DNA from: Pantoea conspicua
GTDB lineage: Bacteria > Pseudomonadota > Gammaproteobacteria > Enterobacterales > Enterobacteriaceae
Assembly: GCF_002095315.1 (NCBI RefSeq)
Contig: NZ_MLFN01000008.1
Location: forward strand, 26,407 to 90,406
Length of the DNA: 64,000 bases
Direction of reading: 5' to 3'
A program made the translations under genes and the position numbers. The notes below the pieces were generated by a model. It was not told where the DNA came from. It worked only from the letters and a program-made list of their open reading frames with translations, and did not search any database. Shown piece after piece: positions 20,009 to 30,320 of the stretch (position 1 is the first letter of the stretch; each line of letters begins with the position of its first letter).

Positions 20009-20329
20009 GAATCAATCCAGCGTGAAGGGCAATAAAGTTTTGGGCCTGGCGATCCAGGGCGTCAACGGCAAAGCAGGTTTGCCCGATACCTCAGTCACCA
20101 GGCCGTCGGCGTCGCAGCTACGTTGCGCCCCGCCAGCGCACAGCCACCGGAGCGTACTGAAGTACGTGAGGATGGCGAGCACTGCCGGGGCACAACGTAG
20201 CAAGTAAACCAGGCCGATATATTCTACAAGAAGCGCACAGGCCCTGGGAGCATACTGAAGTATGTGACCAGGGGCGAGCACTGCCCGGAATCAGAATGGC
20301 AAGTAAGCCAGGCCGATATATTCTACAAG
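20009..20329. repeat. Two tandem ERIC/IRU-like hairpin repeats between dnaN and recF
   Basis: In E. coli dnaN and recF abut; here about 314 bases intervene. Units at 20136-20230 and 20233-20329 align over their whole length. Each has a central hairpin (CGTACT-ga-AGTACG in the first; a longer GGGAGCATACT / AGTATGTGACC arm in the second) and ends in AGGCCGATATATTCTACAAG. The first unit is enclosed by an inverted repeat, GCTACGTTGCGCCCCG (20117-20132) against CGGGGCACAACGTAGC (20186-20201), with one mismatch. The arms resemble the ERIC core. The distal end of each unit contains the complement of the last dnaN codon and stop, so the second copy appears to be a tandem duplication. 20009-20116 shows no gene. 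Confidence 0.8.
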
Positions 20330-21423
20330 CGCATGGGCATGACGACATAGGCCGCCGCCGGACTCGCCACATCCTCAATCTGCACGCTCGATACCGAGTC
20401 GGTCAGCAGCAGACGAACGTTTTCGCACTTCAGTGCGTTCAGCACATCCAGCACGTAACTGACGTTGAAGCCAATCTCCAGTTCGGTGCCGTTGTAGCTG
20501 ACGTCCAGCATCTCTTCCGCTTCTTCCTGTTCAGGGTTATTGGCGGTGATTTTCAGCTGATTTTCGGTGATATAGAGGCGAACGCCGCGGAATTTTTCAT
20601 TTGACAGGATCGCTGCGCGGGCAAAGGCCTGCTTCAACAGATCACAGCCCGCTTCCAGCGCTTTATCGGGATTCTTCGGCAATACGCGGCGATAATCGGG
20701 AAAACGACCATCAACCAGCTTCGAAGTGAAGATAAAGTCACCGACGTGCGCACGGATATTGCTGCCGCCAATCTGCACCTGCAGCGGGTTATCGCCGCCA
20801 TCCAGCAGACGTAGCAGTTCAATCACCCCTTTACGCGGCACAATCACCGAATGACTTGGCAGCGCCTGGCCGATCGGCATCGAGCAGACCGCCAGACGGT
20901 GACCGTCGGTGGCGACGGTGCGCAGCTCTTCCCCTTCGGTTTCAAACATCATCCCGTTGAGGTAGTAGCGAACATCCTGATGCGCCATGGAAAACTGGGT
21001 CGCTTCGATCAGCCGTTTCAGCGTTGCCTGCGGCAGGGTAAATTCAACTTCACTCTGCCAGTCGTCAAGATTCGGGAAATCACTGGCAGGCAGGGTCGAC
21101 AGCGAGAAACGGCTGCGGCCTGAACGCACTAACATGCGATCGCCTTCCAGTGAAAGGGTGATCTCCGCGCCTTCCGGCAATCCGCGACAGATATCGAGGA
21201 ATTTCCGTGCCGGCACAGTGGTCGCGCCAGGCTCATGCGCCTGCGTCAGAGCCACCCGTGCCACCATCTCCATTTCTAAATCGGTACCGGTCAGCAACAG
21301 CGTTCCTTCCGTCACCTGCAACAGCAGGTTTCCAAGGATCGGCAGCGTCGGGCGACCGCCTAGCGGGCCGCTTACCTGTTGCAGCGGTTTCAGTAACTGC
21401 TCACGTTCAACAATAAATTTCAT
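20323..21423 (-). CDS. dnaN: DNA polymerase III beta sliding clamp
   Basis: 366 residues, the E. coli length. It begins MKFIVEREQLLKPLQQVSG and ends AAYVVMPMRL, with three clamp domains. DnaN encircles DNA and tethers Pol III and other polymerases. The start at 21423 lies four bases after the dnaA stop. The longer upstream frame to 21558 runs inside dnaA and is a shadow. Its final codon and stop fall within the repeat unit downstream. Confidence 0.98.
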   Translation of the reverse strand: MKFIVEREQLLKPLQQVSGPLGGRPTLPILGNLLLQVTEGTLLLTGTDLEMEMVARVALTQAHEPGATTVPARKFLDICRGLPEGAEITLSLEGDRMLVRSGRSRFSLSTLPASDFPNLDDWQSEVEFTLPQATLKRLIEATQFSMAHQDVRYYLNGMMFETEGEELRTVATDGHRLAVCSMPIGQALPSHSVIVPRKGVIELLRLLDGGDNPLQVQIGGSNIRAHVGDFIFTSKLVDGRFPDYRRVLPKNPDKALEAGCDLLKQAFARAAILSNEKFRGVRLYITENQLKITANNPEQEEAEEMLDVSYNGTELEIGFNVSYVLDVLNALKCENVRLLLTDSVSSVQIEDVASPAAAYVVMPMRL

Positions 21424-21427
21424 AGCG

Positions 21428-22840
21428 TCAGGAAGATAATGTTCTGATGAGATTAGAGAAATCTTCTTTAATATCGTGGCTCTCTTCACGCAGCTGCTCA
21501 ATCTTGCGGCAGGCATGAAGCACCGTCGTGTGGTCGCGACCGCCAAAGGCATCGCCAATTTCTGGCAAGCTGTGGTTGGTCAGTTCCTTCGCCATCGCCA
21601 TCGCCATCTGGCGCGGACGCGCCACGGAACGCGAGCGGCGCTTGGACAGCAGATCCGCGACCTTAATTTTGTAGTACTCAGCCACGGTCTTCTGAATATT
21701 ATCAATGGTGACCAGCTTTTCCTGCAGCGCCAGCAGATCGCGCAGCGCTTCGCGCACGAAGTCGATGGTGATTGCCCGACCGGTAAAATTGGCGTTGGCG
21801 ATCACGCGATTCAGTGCGCCTTCCAGTTCACGGACGTTGGAGCGTAACCGCTTGGCAATAAAGAAGGCCACTTCGCCAGGCAGACGAATGTCATTCTCGT
21901 CCGCTTTCTTCATCAGGATCGCCACGCGCGTTTCCAGTTCAGGCGGCTCGATCGCCACCGTTAAACCCCAGCCAAAACGTGACTTCAGACGATCTTCCAC
22001 CCCGTTGATCTCTTTTGGATAACGATCCGAGGTCAGGATGATCTGCTGATTGCCTTCTAATAAGGCATTGAAGGTGTGGAAGAACTCTTCCTGCGAGCGC
22101 TCTTTATTGGCGAAAAACTGAATATCATCGATCAGCAGCGCATCGACCGAACGGTAGTAGCGCTTAAACTCTTCGATCGCGTTGTTCTGCAGCGCCTTCA
22201 CCATGTCCTGAACGAAGCGCTCGGAGTGCATGTAAACCACTTTGGCATTGGGTTTACGCGCAATAATGCCGTTACCCACCGCGTGCAGCAGGTGCGTTTT
22301 CCCCAGACCGGTGCCGCCATAAAGGAACAGCGGGTTATACGCGCCACCTGGATTATCAGCCACCTGACGTGCCGCCGCGCGCGCCAGCTGGTTAGATTTA
22401 CCTTCAACGAAGTTATCGAAGTTATGGCGGTTATTCACGTTCGAGCGATAAGTCACATCAGCGGGCGCCGGGACGTTATCCCAGCTTGGACGCATGATCT
22501 GCGTCGGGGCCGGACGGATGTGACTCTGTACCGGGATAGCAGGCGCGCTGACGCTGGCCATCACCGGCTGGCTGACGGCGGCCGTTTGCTGAACCGGGCG
22601 TGTCCCCACTTCAAAACGCAATAACGGCACATTTGGCCCGCAGAATTCATTCAGTAATGCGTTAATGCTGTTGAGGTATTTGTCCCGAACCCAGTCGAGT
22701 ACGAAGCGATTTGGAGCATACAAGGCAAGCGTATTGTCGTTTAACTCAGCCTGTAGTGGACGAATCCACATGCTGAATTCGGTGGCAGGAAGCTCATCCT
22801 GCAAACGGGCAAGACACTGTTGCCAAAGCGTAAGTGACAC
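21428..22840 (-). CDS. dnaA: Chromosomal replication initiator DnaA
   Basis: 470 residues. Domain I starts [23 protein letters not shown]; the AAA+ domain has Walker [15 protein letters not shown] and Walker [10 protein letters not shown]; domain IV has the DnaA-box reader [15 protein letters not shown] use the GTG at 22840, which has GGAG upstream as in E. coli; the GTG at 22852 overlaps that ribosome site. First gene of dnaA-dnaN-recF-gyrB. Confidence 0.98.
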   Translation of the reverse strand: MSLTLWQQCLARLQDELPATEFSMWIRPLQAELNDNTLALYAPNRFVLDWVRDKYLNSINALLNEFCGPNVPLLRFEVGTRPVQQTAAVSQPVMASVSAPAIPVQSHIRPAPTQIMRPSWDNVPAPADVTYRSNVNNRHNFDNFVEGKSNQLARAAARQVADNPGGAYNPLFLYGGTGLGKTHLLHAVGNGIIARKPNAKVVYMHSERFVQDMVKALQNNAIEEFKRYYRSVDALLIDDIQFFANKERSQEEFFHTFNALLEGNQQIILTSDRYPKEINGVEDRLKSRFGWGLTVAIEPPELETRVAILMKKADENDIRLPGEVAFFIAKRLRSNVRELEGALNRVIANANFTGRAITIDFVREALRDLLALQEKLVTIDNIQKTVAEYYKIKVADLLSKRRSRSVARPRQMAMAMAKELTNHSLPEIGDAFGGRDHTTVLHACRKIEQLREESHDIKEDFSNLIRTLSS

Positions 22841-23577
<737 letters not shown>

Positions 23578-23591
23578 TAAAGCTAACCCTG

Positions 23592-23951
23592 ATGGGTAAG
23601 CTCGCATTTCCCAGGGAGTTACGCTTGTTAACTCCCACTCATTTCACTTTCGTCTTCCAGCAGCCACAACGGGCTGGCACGCCGCAAATTACTATTCTCG
23701 GCCGCCTTAACGCGCTGGGGCATCCCCGCATCGGTCTCACCGTCGCAAAAAAACATGTGAAACGCGCCCACGAACGCAACCGGATCAAGCGATTGACCCG
23801 CGAAAGCTTTCGTCTGCGTCAACATGAACTGCCGTCGATGGACTTCGTGGTGGTCGCGAAGAAGGGGGTTGCCGATCTGGATAACCGTATGCTGGCGGAA
23901 GCGTTGGAGAAATTATGGCGTCGTCACTGTCGCCTGGCGCGCGGCTCCTGA
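23592..23951 (+). CDS. rnpA: Ribonuclease P protein component
   Basis: 119 residues, 24 of the first 25 matching E. coli RnpA ([20 protein letters not shown]). The RNR signature [19 protein letters not shown] that contacts pre-tRNA and M1 RNA is intact. It matures tRNA 5' ends. Its 3' end overlaps yidD by 37 bases in another frame, a conserved arrangement. Confidence 0.98.
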   Translation: MGKLAFPRELRLLTPTHFTFVFQQPQRAGTPQITILGRLNALGHPRIGLTVAKKHVKRAHERNRIKRLTRESFRLRQHELPSMDFVVVAKKGVADLDNRMLAEALEKLWRRHCRLARGS

Positions 23952-24172
23952 TCGTCCTGATACGCGTCTATCAACGCGGCATCAGTCCATTACTGGGACC
24001 ACACTGTCGGTTTCATCCGACCTGCTCTCAATACGGAATTGAGGCATTACGCAGGTTCGGCGTGATAAAAGGCAGTTGGTTGACGTTAAAACGCGTATTA
24101 AAATGCCACCCTTTGAACCCGGGTGGTGACGATCCTGTGCCGCCAAAAACCTTTGATACCAGAGAACATTAA
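23915..24172 (+). CDS. yidD: Membrane protein insertion efficiency factor YidD
   Basis: 85 residues with the family core [24 protein letters not shown] and the CHPLNPGG block. It is a small membrane-associated protein that helps YidC-dependent insertion. It overlaps rnpA and ends two bases before yidC. Confidence 0.96.
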   Translation: MASSLSPGARLLIVLIRVYQRGISPLLGPHCRFHPTCSQYGIEALRRFGVIKGSWLTLKRVLKCHPLNPGGDDPVPPKTFDTREH

Positions 24173-24174
24173 CG

Positions 24175-25821
24175 ATGGATTCGCAACGCAATCTCTTTCT
24201 CATCGCTTTTCTGTTCGTGTCTTTTATGATCTGGCAAGCCTGGCAGACGGACCACGCTCCGCAGCCACAGCAGACGCAGACCACACAAAACACAAACAGC
24301 GTAGCGGGTGATGCCGCCAGTCAGGGTGTACCGGCCAGCGGTCAGGGCCAGACGATCACCGTTAAGACTGATGTCCTGTCATTAAATATCAACACCCGCG
24401 GCGGTGATGTTGAACAAGCGCAACTGCTGACTTTCCCGGACAAACTGGGTTCCGACCAGCCGTTTCAGCTGCTTGAAACGACGCCATCGTTCCTCTATCA
24501 GGCACAGAGTGGGCTGACCGGTCGTAATGGCCCGGACAACCCGAACAACGGCGCGCGTCCGCTGTTCACCACCACGCAGGATCACTTCGAGATGGCTGAA
24601 GGCCAGTCCGAGCTGCGTGTGCCGATGACTTATACCGCTGAAAACGGCGTGGTTTACACCAAAACCTTCGTGTTTAAGCGTGGCGAATATGCAGTTAACG
24701 TCGACTATCACGTCAACAACACCACCCAGCAGCCGCTGGAAGTGTCGCTGTTTGGCCAGCTGAAGCAGACCATTGATCTGCCGAAGCACCGTGATACCGG
24801 CAGCAACAACTTTGCGTTGCATACCTTCCGTGGTGCGGCGTACTCCACCAGCGAGTCGAAATATGAGAAGTATAAATTCGACACCATCGCCGATAACGAG
24901 AACCTGAGCACCACCACCAGCAACGGCTGGGTGGCGATGCTGCAGCAGTACTTCGCAACGGCATGGGTTCCGCGTACCGAAGGCACCAACACCCTTTACA
25001 CCAGCAACCTGGGTAATGGCGTGGCGGCGATTGGCTATAAATCTGCACCGGTGACCATTGCCGCGGGCGCGCAGCAGAACCTCGGTGCAACCCTGTGGGT
25101 CGGTCCGGAAATTCAGGACAAGATGGCAGCGATTGCGCCGCACCTTGATCTGACCGTGGATTACGGCTGGTTGTGGTTTATCTCTCAGCCGCTGTTCAAG
25201 CTGCTGAAATTTATCCACAGCTTCATCGGTAACTGGGGCTTCTCCATTATCGTGATCACCTTCATCGTGCGTGGCATCATGTACCCGCTGACCAAAGCGC
25301 AGTACACCTCGATGGCCAAGATGCGCATGTTGCAGCCGAAGATTCAGGCGATGCGTGAACGTCTGGGTGATGACAAGCAGAAGCAGAGCCAGGAAATGAT
25401 GGCGCTGTATAAAGCAGAGAAGGTGAATCCGCTGGGTGGCTGTCTGCCGCTGGTGATTCAGATGCCTATCTTCCTGGCGCTCTATTACATGCTGTCAGGT
25501 TCGGTAGAACTGCGTCACGCGCCGTTTGTGCTGTGGATCCATGACCTGTCCGCGCAGGACCCGTACTACATCCTGCCGATTCTGATGGGCATCACCATGT
25601 TCTTCATTCAGAAGATGTCACCGACCACCGTGACCGATCCGATGCAGCAGAAGATCATGACCTACATGCCGGTGATTTTCACCGTGTTCTTCCTGTGGTT
25701 CCCGTCAGGTCTGGTGCTGTACTACATCGTCAGCAACCTGGTCACCATTCTCCAGCAGCAGCTGATTTATCGCGGCCTGGAAAAACGCGGTCTGCATAGC
25801 CGCGACAAGAAGAAAGCCTAA
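24175..25821 (+). CDS. yidC: Membrane protein insertase YidC
   Basis: 548 residues, as in E. coli. TM1 at 1-22 ([19 protein letters not shown]), a large periplasmic P1 beta domain (about 60-340), then the five-helix insertase core containing the conserved arginine in [16 protein letters not shown]. The C-terminal basic tail RDKKKA is present. It inserts and folds inner-membrane proteins with or without Sec. Confidence 0.99.
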   Translation: MDSQRNLFLIAFLFVSFMIWQAWQTDHAPQPQQTQTTQNTNSVAGDAASQGVPASGQGQTITVKTDVLSLNINTRGGDVEQAQLLTFPDKLGSDQPFQLLETTPSFLYQAQSGLTGRNGPDNPNNGARPLFTTTQDHFEMAEGQSELRVPMTYTAENGVVYTKTFVFKRGEYAVNVDYHVNNTTQQPLEVSLFGQLKQTIDLPKHRDTGSNNFALHTFRGAAYSTSESKYEKYKFDTIADNENLSTTTSNGWVAMLQQYFATAWVPRTEGTNTLYTSNLGNGVAAIGYKSAPVTIAAGAQQNLGATLWVGPEIQDKMAAIAPHLDLTVDYGWLWFISQPLFKLLKFIHSFIGNWGFSIIVITFIVRGIMYPLTKAQYTSMAKMRMLQPKIQAMRERLGDDKQKQSQEMMALYKAEKVNPLGGCLPLVIQMPIFLALYYMLSGSVELRHAPFVLWIHDLSAQDPYYILPILMGITMFFIQKMSPTTVTDPMQQKIMTYMPVIFTVFFLWFPSGLVLYYIVSNLVTILQQQLIYRGLEKRGLHSRDKKKA

Positions 25822-25865
25822 GCGATGTAAAGCGGGAGCGATCCCGCCCTAAACGGTCTATCCTC

Positions 25866-25896
25866 AGGCGGTCAAAGCGACCGCCTTTGTTTTTTG
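25866..25896 (+). terminator. Rho-independent terminator after yidC
   Basis: AGGCGGTC, five-base loop, GACCGCCT, then TTGTTTTTT. It separates yidC from mnmE. Confidence 0.85.
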
Positions 25897-25912
25897 TAGC
25901 GAGAGAGAATTT

Positions 25913-27277
25913 ATGAGCCACAGCGATACTATTGTTGCCCAGGCCACGCCGCCCGGACGCGGCGGCGTCGGCATTTTGCGCGTCTCTGGCGCACGTGCCG
26001 CCGAGGTGGCGCAGCTGCTGCTGGGCAAACTGCCTAAGCCACGCTATGCCGACTATTTGCCGTTCACCGATGCCGACGGCAGCGTGCTGGATCAGGGTAT
26101 TGCGCTGTGGTTTCCGGGGCCAAACTCGTTTACCGGTGAAGATGTGCTGGAGCTGCAGGGCCACGGCGGTCCGGTGATCCTCGATCTGTTATTGAAGCGC
26201 ATCGTGGCGCTGCCCGGCGTACGTATCGCCCAGCCTGGTGAGTTTTCTGAGCGCGCCTTTCTCAACGATAAGCTCGATCTGGCGCAGGCCGAGGCGATAG
26301 CCGATCTGATTGATGCCAGTTCAGAGCAGGCGGCCCGTTCGGCGGTCAATTCGCTGCAGGGCGTCTTCTCTACCCGCGTCAATCAACTGGTGGAAGCACT
26401 GACTCACCTGCGAATCTACGTTGAAGCCGCTATCGATTTCCCGGATGAGGAGATCGATTTCCTCTCTGACGGCAAAATCGAAGCGCAGCTGAATGCGGTG
26501 ATGGCCGATCTGGATGGCGTACGGGCTGAGGCGCGTCAGGGCAGCCTGCTGCGTGAAGGGATGAAAGTGGTGATCGCGGGCCGGCCTAACGCGGGCAAAT
26601 CGAGCCTGCTGAATGCGCTGGCGGGCCGGGATGCGGCAATCGTCACCGACATTGCCGGTACCACGCGCGACGTCCTGCGTGAACATATTCATATTGATGG
26701 CATGCCGCTGCATATCATCGATACCGCCGGTTTGCGTGAGGCCAGCGACGAAGTGGAGCGTATCGGCATTGAGCGCGCCTGGCAGGAGATCGAGCAGGCC
26801 GATCGCGTGCTGTTTATGGTCGATGGCACCACCACCGACGCCACCGAAGCCGCCGCCATCTGGCCCGATTTTGTCTCCCGTCTGCCGCCTGAACTGCCGA
26901 TTACCGTGGTACGGAATAAAGCGGATGTCACTGGCGAACCACTCGGGCTGACTGAAGTAAATGGTCACTCACTGATTCGGCTGTCGGCCCGGACCAGCGC
27001 CGGCGTTGATGAACTGCGTGACCATCTCAAGCAGAGCATGGGTTTCGCCGGCAATATGGAAAGCGGCTTCCTGGCGCGCCGCCGTCATCTGCAGGCGCTG
27101 GAGTTAGCGGCGACTCACCTGCTTCAGGGCAAAGCGCAGCTGCTGGGGGCCTGGGCCGGAGAGTTACTGGCAGAAGAGCTTCGCCTCGCTCAGCAGGCGC
27201 TAAGCGAGATTACCGGCGAGTTCACCTCTGACGATCTGCTGGGTCGCATCTTTTCCAGCTTCTGTATCGGTAAATAA
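25913..27277 (+). CDS. mnmE: tRNA modification GTPase MnmE
   Basis: 454 residues. The N-terminal tetrahydrofolate-binding domain starts [17 protein letters not shown]; the embedded G domain has [29 protein letters not shown] and RNKADV. The C-terminus ends FCIGK, the catalytic cysteine motif. With MnmG it makes the 5-carboxymethylaminomethyl group on U34 of several tRNAs. Confidence 0.98.
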   Translation: MSHSDTIVAQATPPGRGGVGILRVSGARAAEVAQLLLGKLPKPRYADYLPFTDADGSVLDQGIALWFPGPNSFTGEDVLELQGHGGPVILDLLLKRIVALPGVRIAQPGEFSERAFLNDKLDLAQAEAIADLIDASSEQAARSAVNSLQGVFSTRVNQLVEALTHLRIYVEAAIDFPDEEIDFLSDGKIEAQLNAVMADLDGVRAEARQGSLLREGMKVVIAGRPNAGKSSLLNALAGRDAAIVTDIAGTTRDVLREHIHIDGMPLHIIDTAGLREASDEVERIGIERAWQEIEQADRVLFMVDGTTTDATEAAAIWPDFVSRLPPELPITVVRNKADVTGEPLGLTEVNGHSLIRLSARTSAGVDELRDHLKQSMGFAGNMESGFLARRRHLQALELAATHLLQGKAQLLGAWAGELLAEELRLAQQALSEITGEFTSDDLLGRIFSSFCIGK

Positions 27278-27290
27278 CCGCTGATTTGCC

Positions 27291-27579
27291 GGCCCGACGG
27301 CCTCCCGCCGTCGGGCCTGATTCTTCCTCTCGCTAATCACGCCACCGCCATCCTTTTGCCTCCTGCCTGCGGTGATTCTTGCTGATATGTTATTTTGCGG
27401 CGGCACGGCATTGCCGTATAACGGTCACAGCGCCGGTCTGATAAGTGGCTGCGGCAGGCTGTGATTTATCCTCTCGGATTAATGCTGCCACCCGTCGCCA
27501 TTGCCGCGTTGTGCCGGACGCGAACCCCTATTCGTGGATACCCTTGGGCGACATTTTTCGCCTGAAACAGGAGAGTTGC
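27291..27579 (+). terminator. Terminator of mnmE, then a gene-free stretch
   Basis: GGCCCGACGGC (27291-27301) and GCCGTCGGGCC (27307-27317) form an 11-base-pair stem followed by TGATTCTT. The remaining bases to 27579 have no credible gene or recognised site. The ribosome site CAGGAGAG precedes the next start. Confidence 0.7.
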
Positions 27580-28169
27580 ATGAGTACACCGCTCGATACT
27601 GCCGCACTGAACACGCTGTTCACCGACGCCCGCACCCACAGTTACTGGCAGGCAAAACCGGTCGATAATACCCTGCTGGAAAAACTGTATGCCTTAACGG
27701 CGCTGGGCCCGACCTCGGCTAACTGCTCGCCCGCCCGTTTCGTTTTCGTGACCTCGGCAGAAGGCAAAGAGAAGCTGAAACCGGCGCTCTCTTCCGGCAA
27801 CCTCGAAAAACCATGAGCGCGCCGGTAACGGTGATTGTCGCCTGGGATCGCGAGTTTTATGAACAATTGCCCGCGCTGTTCCCGCATGCTGACGCCCGCA
27901 GCTGGTTTACCGGCAGCCCGGAAGCGGCGAAAGAGACCGCTTTCCGTAACAGCAGCCTGCAGGCGGGTTATCTGATTCTGGCGGCCCGCTCGCTGGGGCT
28001 GGATGCCGGCCCGATGTCCGGTTTTGATCCGGCGAAGGTGAATGAGGCATTCTTTGCTGACGGCCAGTATCAGGTTAACCTGCTGATTAACCTCGGCTAT
28101 GGTGAAGCAACAAAACTGCACCCGCGTCTGCCGCGCCTCAGTTTTGAGCAGGCGTGCCGTTTCGCCTGA
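27580..28169 (+). pseudogene. rutE: RutE-like malonic semialdehyde reductase/nitroreductase, frameshifted
   Basis: The first frame (27580-27816) encodes 78 residues ending SSGNLEKP and a TGA. The second (to 28169) resumes with [18 protein letters not shown]. Together they align end to end with the 196-residue E. coli RutE. One A missing from the run GAAAAACC (about 27804-27812) explains the break. RutE is an FMN/NAD(P)H flavoprotein that reduces malonic semialdehyde in pyrimidine degradation. No other rut gene is nearby, so here it is solitary, and its substrate may differ. The homopolymer site makes a sequence error quite possible. Confidence 0.85.
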
Positions 28170-28177
28170 TGCGCTCA

Positions 28178-28205
28178 GCGTCGCGATGCCCGTCGCGACG
28201 CTTCT
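28178..28205 (+). terminator. Hairpin after rutE
   Basis: GCGTCGCGA (28178-28186) and TCGCGACGC (28193-28201) form a perfect nine-base-pair stem followed by a weak TTCTT. Confidence 0.6.
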
Positions 28206-28358
28206 TGTGGCGCGATTGAAAACTCAGCGCCGCAAAACCTCTCTGATGGCTCGTCCTATTCCGAATTTGGTTCATTCTGTGTGTTGCCGGGTGCATTAAG
28301 CTAAGAAAATTCTTACAATGCAGATGATGATTATCTGACCATTTTCACGGAGCGACAG

Positions 28359-29108
28359 ATGGCTGGTCATTTTGTACGCTGGACGGGCGATCCCGACTTC
28401 TCTGCAGAAGATATGCGCATTCCCCAGGATATCGTTGACACGGCTCAGCAGTTTGCTGATAAGCGCCGTGGACGTTTTCTTGCCGCACGGACACTGCTGG
28501 CGCAACTGATGTTGCGGGTTTATGGCATTAAACAGCTGCCGCGCCTGATTACCGACATCAATGGGCGACCCGCTTTTGCTGACAGCGATCTGCCTGATTT
28601 TAGCATTGCCTATGCCGGTAATATGGTCGGCGTACTGCTGGCTGAAGAGGGCGGACGCGCCGGGCTGGATATGGAAATTGTGCGGGCGCGCAGCCGCCAG
28701 ACTCAGGAGCAGCTGATGCAGGGATTAACCTCCGGCGAGATCGCCTGGATTAATGCCCAGCAGGATTTTGTCGAAGCGGTGACACAAATCTGGACGCTGC
28801 GGCAGAGCATTCTCAAGCTGACGGGTCAGCGCGAGCAGGGCCTGGATTCACTGCGTCTGCTGCCAGGCGCAGGCCGTCTGCGCTCATCGCTCTATCCGGA
28901 TATTCAGGTGGTGTGCGATGCTGAACCGACGCTGGTCTGGTCCTGTGCGCTTTCACCGGCGACCCAGCGCCTGCATCTGTGGCAGATGGATAATGACCAT
29001 CAGTGGATCGTCTTACGCGAAGTGGAAATGAGTAAGCCTAATATCGGTCCCCGCGCCCTGCGGCTGACCAGCCTGCCCAGTGAACGCAGCCTGCATCCCG
29101 AAATCTAG
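28359..29108 (+). CDS. 4'-phosphopantetheinyl transferase superfamily protein
   Basis: 249 residues of the Sfp/EntD/AcpT superfamily. The magnesium-binding motif appears as AGLDMEIV (about 107-114) and the second motif as TQIWTLRQSILKLTG (WTxKEA-like, with Arg and Gln in place of the usual Lys and Glu). The enzyme moves phosphopantetheine from CoA to a carrier-protein serine. It is clearly longer than E. coli AcpT (195 residues), with about 80 residues after the core. No NRPS, PKS or carrier gene lies in the window, so its partner is elsewhere. The altered second motif is worth noting because the Glu normally helps bind metal. Start at ATG 28359 after GGAG. Confidence 0.8.
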   Translation: MAGHFVRWTGDPDFSAEDMRIPQDIVDTAQQFADKRRGRFLAARTLLAQLMLRVYGIKQLPRLITDINGRPAFADSDLPDFSIAYAGNMVGVLLAEEGGRAGLDMEIVRARSRQTQEQLMQGLTSGEIAWINAQQDFVEAVTQIWTLRQSILKLTGQREQGLDSLRLLPGAGRLRSSLYPDIQVVCDAEPTLVWSCALSPATQRLHLWQMDNDHQWIVLREVEMSKPNIGPRALRLTSLPSERSLHPEI

Positions 29109-29416
29109 CGAATAAGCGCGGCCGGCACATCACGAAAAACCACAACGCCATGATCAAAAGACCGTCGTCGATTCATCTGTTCAAGCAGCATTTACACTGA
29201 TTTCTTTGCTAAATTCCCGCTGAAACAGCTCACATTTTTGGCTGTGATCCCAACCACAACGTCGCTAACGCCTGAGCACAGTGCGAAATTTTGTGACCGT
29301 CATCACTTCAATCCGCTCTGTTTGTTTCTATAACGTTGAACACAAGTAATCAGAGTGAACTTTTGTTTAGCAGAGGATCACCAGCGCTGCCATCAGTGGA
29401 AGCGCCTAAGGAGAGG
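29109..29416 (+). promoter_or_regulatory. Upstream region of the isomerase locus with CRP-like boxes and operator-like motif
   Basis: No gene. Two CRP-like boxes are visible: TGTGATCCCAACCACA (29243-29258) and TGTGACCGTCATCACT (29292-29307), each one base off in one half site. TGAACTTTTGTTTA (29356-29369) resembles motifs at 31265 and 31507. Confidence 0.45.
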
Positions 29417-29419
29417 ATG

Positions 29420-30277
29420 ATGGAAAAAATGAAGCTGGGCGTGAACAGCGCCATGTTCGACGGGCATCCGCCGGAAGTCGCCTTCCGTACCGTACGCGAC
29501 GCGGGTTTCGATTATATTGAGCTGGCCTACAATCAGGGTTATGTGGGCCAGCTCGATCCGGCCCTGTTTGGCCGGGAGAATGCCGCACGCATCAACGATC
29601 TTAAACAGCAATATGGCCTGAAAATGCATGCGCTTGGTTGCACCATTAATCTGGCTGCCCCGGATGCTGTAGCGCAATTCCGTCTGCGGGTGGCCTTTGC
29701 TCAGCAGATCGGTGCCCGCTATCTTAACGCCTGCACCGCGCGACGCGATAACCGTGCGGCGTTAACGGATAACCTGCGGCGCATGGCACCAATTGCCGAA
29801 GAGGCAGGCTGCATTTTGTGTATCGAGAACGGGGGCGATCCGGATTATGACGCCTTTGCGGTGGCGGAGGATGGCTTCGCGTTGCTGGAGGCGGTGAGCC
29901 ATCCGGCTGTGGCATTTAATCTCGATCCCGGCAACATGGTGTCGCTCTGTCCGCAGCAGGATCCTATCGCCGAGGCGCTGACGATGCTGCCTGGCGCCCG
30001 ACATTGCCACATTAAAGATGTGATGCGGCAAAACGGAGAATATCATTTCCCGCCGATTGGAGAAGGTGAACTGAATTATGCGCCGCTGCTGCAGGCGCTG
30101 GCGGAAAATGCTATCCCGGCCAGCCTGGAGATCCCCTTGCGGATGCATCGCCAGCCCGACAGCTGGCCGCAGCGGGCTGACCAGCCGGTTGATCCAGCCA
30201 TCAGCCTTGAAGTGTTAATCCGGTCGCGGCTGGCGCTGGAAAAAATGCTGGGCTATCAGCTGGCAGCAGACCACTAA
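29420..30277 (+). CDS. Sugar phosphate isomerase/epimerase-like TIM barrel protein 1
   Basis: 285 residues of the xylose-isomerase-like TIM barrel family (AP endonuclease 2 clan). It begins MEKMKLGVNSAMFDGHPPEVAF. Candidate metal ligands are Glu in ILCIENGGD, Asp in FNLDPGNM, His in CHIKDV and Glu in PASLEIPL, the standard pattern for divalent-metal isomerases and 3-keto-sugar epimerases. AAGGAG lies six bases before the ATG at 29420. It is the first gene of a locus with two further barrels of the same clan and an MFS transporter. I do not recognise a specific orthologue; the substrate is unknown. Confidence 0.78.
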   Translation: MEKMKLGVNSAMFDGHPPEVAFRTVRDAGFDYIELAYNQGYVGQLDPALFGRENAARINDLKQQYGLKMHALGCTINLAAPDAVAQFRLRVAFAQQIGARYLNACTARRDNRAALTDNLRRMAPIAEEAGCILCIENGGDPDYDAFAVAEDGFALLEAVSHPAVAFNLDPGNMVSLCPQQDPIAEALTMLPGARHCHIKDVMRQNGEYHFPPIGEGELNYAPLLQALAENAIPASLEIPLRMHRQPDSWPQRADQPVDPAISLEVLIRSRLALEKMLGYQLAADH

Positions 30278-30320
30278 CGGACCGAACCTTAGCGGGTACG
30301 CACGCGGCGTACCCGCTGTG

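Noticed and set aside
20012..20378. Short frames between dnaN and recF (89, 86 and 97 residues)
   Set aside because: They read through the repeat units and repeat the same peptide segments; explained by the hairpin repeats.
28359..29108. Naming the phosphopantetheinyl transferase acpT
   Set aside because: Length and second motif differ from E. coli AcpT; only the superfamily can be supported.
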